Part shown: positions 57,005-64,000 of the stretch, piece by piece
Layout: each line of letters begins with the position of its first letter
Numbering within the stretch: position 1 is the first letter of the stretch
From: Bremerella sp. TYQ1
GTDB lineage: Bacteria > Planctomycetota > Planctomycetia > Pirellulales > Pirellulaceae
Direction: 5' to 3'
Length of the DNA stretch: 64,000 nucleotides
NCBI RefSeq assembly: GCF_020150455.1
Contig: NZ_CP083740.1
Location: 5,332,001 to 5,396,000, forward strand
The notes under the pieces: generated by a model
What the model was told of the DNA's origin: nothing
Databases searched by the model: none
What the model saw: only the letters and a program-made list of their open reading frames with translations
Position numbers and translations under genes: made by a program

Positions 57005-59545
57005 TTACTCTTGAACCAGTGGTTCTACTTTCTGCTGCGGTACTTCTACGCCGTTACTATTTTCGCTGGTCGTAACTATTGATTCGGTATTGTCTGACTG
57101 GATGAGTATCGGTGTGCCCTCATCAATCCGTACATCAACCATTAACGGATTGTTTCGTATCTCACGAAGTACTTTTGACCAAGCGTTCCATTTGTCGCCT
57201 ACCAACTTTTGCTGATCGGATGAGCGAGCACGTCGAAGTTCTGAAATGAGCTTGCGAATAGTGTTGTCTAAACGCTCACCGTCTTCTCCAAGTAATTGGA
57301 GATCTCGCTGGATACGTTCCAAAAGCAAGATCAGGTCGAAGACGCCGCACGCCTGCTTGAACTGAATGAAGAAGTCATCCACCAAACGACGAACCGCCTG
57401 TTTTCCTGTTTCCCGCCGTGCTGCCTGTTGGCTCGCTGAAATTGCTCGCCGTAATTGTTCACAGATGGCAAATACGTTTGCCTTTAGCTCTTTCTCTTCA
57501 TCAGCTTCCAGTTGGTCATCTGCCACTAGACGCACGACTTCTTCGAGAACGCCGTACTTGTCGTAACTCCGCTTAGTTTTGAACAGATTAGCTTGGAAAA
57601 GGGCGTTCGTTCCTTCGACGATACCTTCTGCCAAAAACGAGTCCTTTTCCATGCCCTCCTCGATCTGAGCAACCGACGTTTGATCTGCGTCAGACCACCA
57701 ATGTTCGAGGTACTTGCTTACCGCTTTTCGAAATAGGCTGGCTGGAATGATATCCTCTGTGGTGACGATTGCCCTCTCAGTCGTCAGGATCGAACCGATG
57801 CGTAACACAAATTGTTCATCAATTAGTTTCTTTGATTTACGGGCCTTACCCGTAATCCTCTTCTGTACTGTCTCACCAGCTTCATCCGAATCCAAGAGAA
57901 CAACCGTAGCAGGCACCGCTTCATCTCCCCATTGCGATGCACTCAACACTTTTTCAACGCTGGGAGCACTCTCGGCTGACACCATCACAACAGAATTCAG
58001 ATCAAGTAGCTCGCCAATATTTTCTGGACGAGCGAAATGTCGAATAAGCTCGGAAAGGATGTATTGATCTGTAGGACCTTCGACCAATACGTTGGTTGCT
58101 CCCATAAACAAGGTTTGGGCACAGTCGATTCCCAGAGCCGACCTCACTGGCTCATATCGCCGGAGCATTGACTGGTCGCTCAATTGAGTACCTTCCTCAG
58201 CATCTCCTTTTCTCACCAATCGAAGCCGCCGTGGGAAGTTCCGATTGATCAGAAAGGGGGAGTGGGATGTGTAGACTAGCTGGCAACGCTGTCCAGACGA
58301 CTCTGGTTTCACCAAAGACTCAAAGACTGCGAGAAGGTTTTTCTGACCAATAATGGATAGGAATGAATCTGGCTCATCCATTAAGACAATGACGTTCCCA
58401 TCACGGGATGTAGCCTCCAATGCCTTTGCTTGGATGTAGTAGCTCAGGAAATATCGGAGACCTGAACTCCGCTCTCTGAAGCTGTATGTCGCTCCTGTCT
58501 TGTCAGTAATCTCAAAGTAAATCATTCCTTGCTTGTAATTTAGCCGAAGTGCGAACGAATCATCTTGAGTCCAGTAGTGAGAGAGATTCAGCCGCTCCTC
58601 GATCTCTCGATTCCACCGTTCAACAAGACCATCAGCATGGGTCCGATCTGACATGCGTAGCTCGCTCATGAAACGAATTGTTTCAAAAGGTATGCCGAGC
58701 ACCTTCTCGAACAGGAGCAGCTCCAACTCATAGCTATCCGAATGAATGCGAGATGCTTGAAGTGATTCTTTTTCTTCAAGTAGTTGAGTGATCGCAGAAG
58801 CTTCGACGGCTTGTCCCTTCTTTAGCGACAACGAATTTAGGAATGCTGCTGCACGTTGGGCAGCAACGAAGTCAAAGTATTCGTTCTTCTCGTTGGCATC
58901 GCCCTCGTAGGCAGCAAGCAATGATCTGATTGGAATTTGGTCTGAAAACGCAGTCTCAGATCGAATAAACTCGACCTTCGGAAGACACTTCCGCACCTTC
59001 TGTAGCTGACCTTCGTCGAGCTTGATCTGATTGTCACCCAGATAGAGATACGCCCACACGCTCTCGTCTGGGCGTGGAGCAATCACCAACGTCAATCGTG
59101 TATCTGTTGTTGGCTTCTGCTTCGCAATCGTTTCATTACCTGCCGCCTCTCCGATCGCCTTCATTTCTGACATTGAAAGATGCCCAAATTGCAATCCGAT
59201 GTTGGGCCAATCGGATGCAGTTTTGCTTCTCGGCGAAGTGTAGTGGCAGAGATCAGTCCGGGAGAATTCGCTTCCGTCACCGAAACCATCTGGTATCCCT
59301 TTGCCGGTGATGACCTTGCTGATTGCACTGAGCAGGTGAGACTTCCCGCTTTCGTTGGCACCGACAATTGTGGTGATGTCGTCGGTTAGAGGTATCTCAA
59401 TAAAGGGATAGTCGTCTTCAGAATCAGTGTTGCGTGCCAACTGGTTCCAAGGTCGTGAAGCCACTCCCGACTTCCTATCCGGGTAGCCAACATAATTGAG
59501 GTTGAACGACTTGTACCAGCGAAGAAGGACGGCGGAGATTCTCAT
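57005..59545 (-). CDS. OLD-family ATPase with TOPRIM nuclease domain (GajA-like)
   Basis: 846 aa. ABC/AAA15 ATPase with Walker A GANESGKSHLL near residue 65, signature-like RERSSGLRYFLSYY, Walker B VIVLMDEPDSFLS and H-switch YTSHSPFLI. The TOPRIM domain has Glu in VLVEGPTDQ near 487 and DxD in LLDSDEAGE near 550. A helical C-terminal extension of about 250 residues makes it longer than GajA (about 580 aa). OLD proteins cut DNA in an ATP-controlled way; with the adjacent helicase this is the core of a Gabija-like defence module. Confidence 0.9.
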   Translation of the reverse strand: MRISAVLLRWYKSFNLNYVGYPDRKSGVASRPWNQLARNTDSEDDYPFIEIPLTDDITTIVGANESGKSHLLSAISKVITGKGIPDGFGDGSEFSRTDLCHYTSPRSKTASDWPNIGLQFGHLSMSEMKAIGEAAGNETIAKQKPTTDTRLTLVIAPRPDESVWAYLYLGDNQIKLDEGQLQKVRKCLPKVEFIRSETAFSDQIPIRSLLAAYEGDANEKNEYFDFVAAQRAAAFLNSLSLKKGQAVEASAITQLLEEKESLQASRIHSDSYELELLLFEKVLGIPFETIRFMSELRMSDRTHADGLVERWNREIEERLNLSHYWTQDDSFALRLNYKQGMIYFEITDKTGATYSFRERSSGLRYFLSYYIQAKALEATSRDGNVIVLMDEPDSFLSIIGQKNLLAVFESLVKPESSGQRCQLVYTSHSPFLINRNFPRRLRLVRKGDAEEGTQLSDQSMLRRYEPVRSALGIDCAQTLFMGATNVLVEGPTDQYILSELIRHFARPENIGELLDLNSVVMVSAESAPSVEKVLSASQWGDEAVPATVVLLDSDEAGETVQKRITGKARKSKKLIDEQFVLRIGSILTTERAIVTTEDIIPASLFRKAVSKYLEHWWSDADQTSVAQIEEGMEKDSFLAEGIVEGTNALFQANLFKTKRSYDKYGVLEEVVRLVADDQLEADEEKELKANVFAICEQLRRAISASQQAARRETGKQAVRRLVDDFFIQFKQACGVFDLILLLERIQRDLQLLGEDGERLDNTIRKLISELRRARSSDQQKLVGDKWNAWSKVLREIRNNPLMVDVRIDEGTPILIQSDNTESIVTTSENSNGVEVPQQKVEPLVQE

Positions 59546-59569
59546 ATTACAACCTATCTATACGAGCAT

Positions 59570-59969
<400 letters not shown>

Positions 59970-59994
59970 GTTGGTCAAGAATGGTCGCAAAATC

Positions 59995-60912
<918 letters not shown>

Positions 60913-61290
60913 ACCTTCTAGATAGGGAACGGAAAAGTGAATTGGTCTAAACTAGTCTCACAAGTTTTCGTCAGCGGCTCCCGTTAGAAGGCGTGTGATA
61001 GCTTAAGAACGGCCAGAGATCCGGATCCTTGGAACAAAAGAGCTTCACCTTCGTATTGCTCTTAGTGCCCTGCTGAATAAGTATCCCGCCATGGCGGTCC
61101 GCTAATGCTGAATGGGGTAATTCCTTCATATCTGAGTCGCTGTATCATTGATCGTCTCACCCAACAGAGTCCGGCTCTTCATTTCGCCTGAACCAGATCA
61201 AATTGGCATCAAAACAGCAGAGACACTGCTTCCTGGGTTCTTGTCTAGTGAGTAAATTTGCTAGGCGAATTCGGTCGTAGCTCTTCGATG
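60913..61290. other. Convergent intergenic region
   Basis: 378 bases between the TIR-like gene and the end of the RT-nitrilase gene. No coding frame supported and no clear terminator recognised. A small RNA linked to the RT cannot be excluded. Confidence 0.35.
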
Positions 61291-64000
61291 CTACCGAGCA
61301 TGACCAGCAGGAGGTGATTTTATCTCAGGAATAGACTTTGCTGATTCATCTCTGAATCTCTCTAAATCAATGGTGAAAATGCTAACCGTTGCTTGATCGG
61401 CACCGTGATGATGCATAATCACCTTGCGGAAATGGTCTTTATAGGGTGCCTGTGCGGTGCTTCCCCCAAATTCAGCCGAATTTACAAGAAGCACATGCTG
61501 GAACATGTGGTAGTGAAGTGCCGTTACCATTGCATCGAATGTGCCAATGTCTTTGTTCAATGCTGACACAACGTACGCATCCGTGTGCTCTTTCAGATCT
61601 GCAGCAAGTCGCAGGTCTGTTGCATCAAAGCATATAGAGGAACTTAGTTTGTACGAAGACTTACTTGAGTGTCCATATTCAATGAGCCATTGGCACGGGC
61701 GGTACGACGTAATGCCAAGCTCAAGCTCTGATGGAGTAAGGTGATGCTTCCCTTGTTCAATCAATCGAATTGATCGGCCGTCTCCGGTATTTACAGGAAC
61801 GATCCATAGTCCAGAGTTGATCAGTTTCGATTCATCATCTGGCCTTGAATGAAATACGAGGCCACAAAATACGAGACACTTAAGAGAGTCTGCAAAACGC
61901 TCCAAGAGAAAAATATCGTCTGGATGAACAGATAGTTCGGGAAACAGAACCAGATCGATTGGCTCCGCTTTATCTTTGTATCCTTCTCTTACCTCTGTCA
62001 GCTTCATGAACAACCGAAGCATCGCTGACAAATGACGACGATGTTTCCGCCGTGTTGGCGGATGATCCAGCGTGGGATCGGAGTCTTCAAACTGTTGTGA
62101 GTTGGGAAATGCCGTCTGAACCAATGCGACTCGCAATTGACCATTTCGACCATTTTCGGTAACCGGAGGTACGGGAAACGGATACAACGGAAGGCTGGAT
62201 AATCGACAGTATAGAAGGTCTAGCTCTTGCAGTCTTCGATCAAGAATCCTTCCAAGACTGGCACGGGTAAAATCATCTGGCAGTTGAACTAGTTCTCTTT
62301 TCTGCCGACTTCCAGGCCACTCCAGAAGCCTTCCGATGAGCTCGGACAGCCATGGCGACACTGGCATCAATCGATGTCCAAGCCCCTGCCTGTCGTTGAA
62401 TAATCCATGCTTTCTCTTGAACCACCCCGTTGATATACCTTTGTAGCGAGTGATTCCTTTGACAATCGGCCCATGTGTCATCATCTGAGTGAAGTCGGTT
62501 TTACCAATGACAGTGGCCCGAACAACCTGCCCCACTTCATACTTCCAGCGTTCTCTTGTTCGACACCATGAAGGACAACGGAATCGTTCATCAACAAACT
62601 TGCTTTCTGGAGTGACCGAGAGGCTGAATTCAATATCAGCTAGTGAATCGCCAGGATCGGCGAGCCGCTTCCACGAAGAACAACGCACTTGTATGCGTGA
62701 GGGCGTAAGGACGCCGCCAAGCAATGTTCTCGCATGTTCCCACTCTATTGACAATTTGTGAAGCAATCGGATGGCGGCCGTTTCTTGCTGAAATGGATTG
62801 TCATTACTCGTCATGACTTCGACCAAACGGTACGAAGTATGATCATCCTCGGTAGCCTTCCACTCAGGTAGATCAGGATTAGAGATGTAACCGGCAGTCG
62901 AGGCTCTATAGTTCCAAAGTTCTCGCTTCGCTGGATTCAAGGACGCCATCGTGGTCACAAACAATTCATCATGTTCGACGATATAACGCAATTGCTCTTG
63001 AACAACACTGTTATTCGTGCGATTTATCCATTTAGCCAAAACCTTAGGGACAATCTTACTGCCACCGCTGACTCGGTATGAAATCACGCACAGAGGGACG
63101 ACTACTTCACTTGATTCTCGCCGACTCGGAGTCTTTCGTGGCCATTTTCCTTGGAGTAGATCGTGGACATAGGCGTAGTCACGATTCTCCTTCGTTGCAT
63201 CGTGAGCATCACTAATCGGACTTTGAACTACTGCGAGAAAGAGCAAGGCCTGCTGACGAAGGTACCACGGTGAAGAATCGGCATCAGCAACAACACTTTC
63301 GGCGAATTCACGAAGGCAATTTCGATAAACTTCGATGTTTGCTCCTCCTGGAAGTTCATCTTTATCCCGGACGAATCCCGTCTCAGTGGCTCCTGCCCTC
63401 AAGAGTTCTGAAGCAATATAGTCCGCTGTCAAACGCTCTTTATCGTTACTTTCAGAATTACTTCGTCGTAAGCTGAGTAGACTCAAGACAATCTGAAGAT
63501 GTTCAGGATCGGGGAAGAGGTCCAGGGACACTCGCAGAAGTCGAACATTCGACGGATCTGCAATCCACTTTCGCAGTAGCTCAACAGCAAATGCCCTTGC
63601 CCTTTGGTCTAGTATTCTACGACCGATCTGCAAGGTGGAGTCACTCACGGATTCGTCGTCGGCCATTACACGCAAGGTGCGGTAGACCCGTCGCCAACGA
63701 TGAGCGACAAAGCGTTCCAGCGTATCGTTTCTTACATCTGGTTCTACTGCCAGAACTCTCTTCAGTAATTCATCGCTACCAGTCCCGACTGGATCGGGTT
63801 GATTCTTGCGACTGTTAGAAACCGCTAATAGCCCATCGAGCATTTCAAGAGCGTGACGAGCAGTCTCTACGTCCAATGGTCCTGACACGTTGGTGTTGAC
63901 TGCCTGCATCGCATCTGCGACTGGAACATTCGATGAATGCGAATCGCCGTACATCACCTGCGTCTTTTTCTTGTTTAATACGAGGCCTGGTGCTCGCTTA
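61291..64000 (-). CDS. Reverse transcriptase-nitrilase fusion, DRT type 1-like (N-terminus outside window)
   Basis: At least 902 codons, with the frame still open at the right edge. The first visible residues, RAPGLVLNKKKTQVM, match the stretch just after the catalytic YxDD of reverse transcriptases (GLxLNxxKT), so GTG 63957 is not a real start. A helical connector of about 500 residues follows, with Trp/Arg-rich parts. The last 270 residues are a carbon-nitrogen hydrolase domain: LRVALVQTAF, Glu in LVLFPELSV, Lys in EQGKHHLTPSE, Cys in SSICFDATD. RT plus C-terminal nitrilase is the layout of UG1/DRT1 anti-phage proteins. Confidence 0.8.
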   Translation of the reverse strand, partial: KRAPGLVLNKKKTQVMYGDSHSSNVPVADAMQAVNTNVSGPLDVETARHALEMLDGLLAVSNSRKNQPDPVGTGSDELLKRVLAVEPDVRNDTLERFVAHRWRRVYRTLRVMADDESVSDSTLQIGRRILDQRARAFAVELLRKWIADPSNVRLLRVSLDLFPDPEHLQIVLSLLSLRRSNSESNDKERLTADYIASELLRAGATETGFVRDKDELPGGANIEVYRNCLREFAESVVADADSSPWYLRQQALLFLAVVQSPISDAHDATKENRDYAYVHDLLQGKWPRKTPSRRESSEVVVPLCVISYRVSGGSKIVPKVLAKWINRTNNSVVQEQLRYIVEHDELFVTTMASLNPAKRELWNYRASTAGYISNPDLPEWKATEDDHTSYRLVEVMTSNDNPFQQETAAIRLLHKLSIEWEHARTLLGGVLTPSRIQVRCSSWKRLADPGDSLADIEFSLSVTPESKFVDERFRCPSWCRTRERWKYEVGQVVRATVIGKTDFTQMMTHGPIVKGITRYKGISTGWFKRKHGLFNDRQGLGHRLMPVSPWLSELIGRLLEWPGSRQKRELVQLPDDFTRASLGRILDRRLQELDLLYCRLSSLPLYPFPVPPVTENGRNGQLRVALVQTAFPNSQQFEDSDPTLDHPPTRRKHRRHLSAMLRLFMKLTEVREGYKDKAEPIDLVLFPELSVHPDDIFLLERFADSLKCLVFCGLVFHSRPDDESKLINSGLWIVPVNTGDGRSIRLIEQGKHHLTPSELELGITSYRPCQWLIEYGHSSKSSYKLSSSICFDATDLRLAADLKEHTDAYVVSALNKDIGTFDAMVTALHYHMFQHVLLVNSAEFGGSTAQAPYKDHFRKVIMHHHGADQATVSIFTIDLERFRDESAKSIPEIKSPPAGHAR

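Noticed and set aside
57005..59545. PARIS-type (AriA/AriB) system
   Set aside because: ATPase and TOPRIM are in one chain and a helicase follows, which fits OLD/Gabija rather than the two-protein PARIS layout.

Overview
The window looks like a chromosomal segment of a planctomycete, most likely of the Pirellulales. This is inferred from an ECF sigma factor paired with a Ser/Thr kinase that carries a LamG-type domain, secreted caspase-like peptidases, an S26 protein with a Cys-rich insertion, a zinc-ribbon SpoVG, and many minus-strand single genes with long leaders. No 16S gene is present, so this rests on gene content only.

Bases 1-27,570 are ordinary chromosome. They hold a secreted caspase-like protease, ftsH, a response regulator, sdhC-sdhA-sdhB, an SDR enzyme, an alpha/beta hydrolase and a luciferase-like monooxygenase, fusA (EF-G), a TPR protein, and a signal-peptidase-like protein that has lost both catalytic residues. 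These are followed by three small exported helical proteins (two with duplicated leaders), fumC, spoVG-ispE, a TMTC-like membrane TPR protein, a DUF368 (undecaprenyl-phosphate carrier type) protein and a beta-CASP exonuclease. sdhCAB and fumC together cover two consecutive TCA steps.

At 27,575-27,931 lies tmRNA (ssrA), with the readable tag ANDNFALAA. A tyrosine-recombinase gene starts about 190 bases past its 3' end, so everything from about 27.93 kb to the right edge is read as an integrated genomic island using the tmRNA 3' end as attachment site. Its far boundary lies outside the window.

The island has several parts. (a) 28-36 kb: integrase, ECF sigma/kinase pair, TPR, HEAT and membrane proteins. 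(b) 36.4-38.9 kb: small plasmid/ICE-type hypotheticals. (c) 38.9-47.1 kb: exported proteins (lipoprotein, EEP phosphodiesterase, CxxCH protein), a patatin-like phospholipase and a possible caspase-like protein with a partner. (d) 47.2-51.7 kb, all minus strand: a second Xer-type recombinase and a RuvB-like ATPase, each broken by one in-frame stop codon, plus a HTH protein and an ArdC-type antirestriction protein. (e) 51.8-64 kb: a defence-like block.

The defence-like block is the most interesting part. A compact minus-strand operon encodes an XRE regulator, an OLD-family ATPase/TOPRIM nuclease (846 aa), a double SF1 helicase (1,120 aa), an alpha/beta hydrolase fused to a possible Cys-His-Asp domain, an unknown protein and a topoisomerase-type zinc ribbon. 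It resembles an enlarged Gabija (GajA/GajB) system with extra genes. Divergent to it is a gene with a deoxyribosyltransferase/TIR-like C-terminus. At the right edge is the C-terminal part of a reverse transcriptase-nitrilase fusion of the DRT type 1 (UG1) kind; its RT catalytic part is outside the window.
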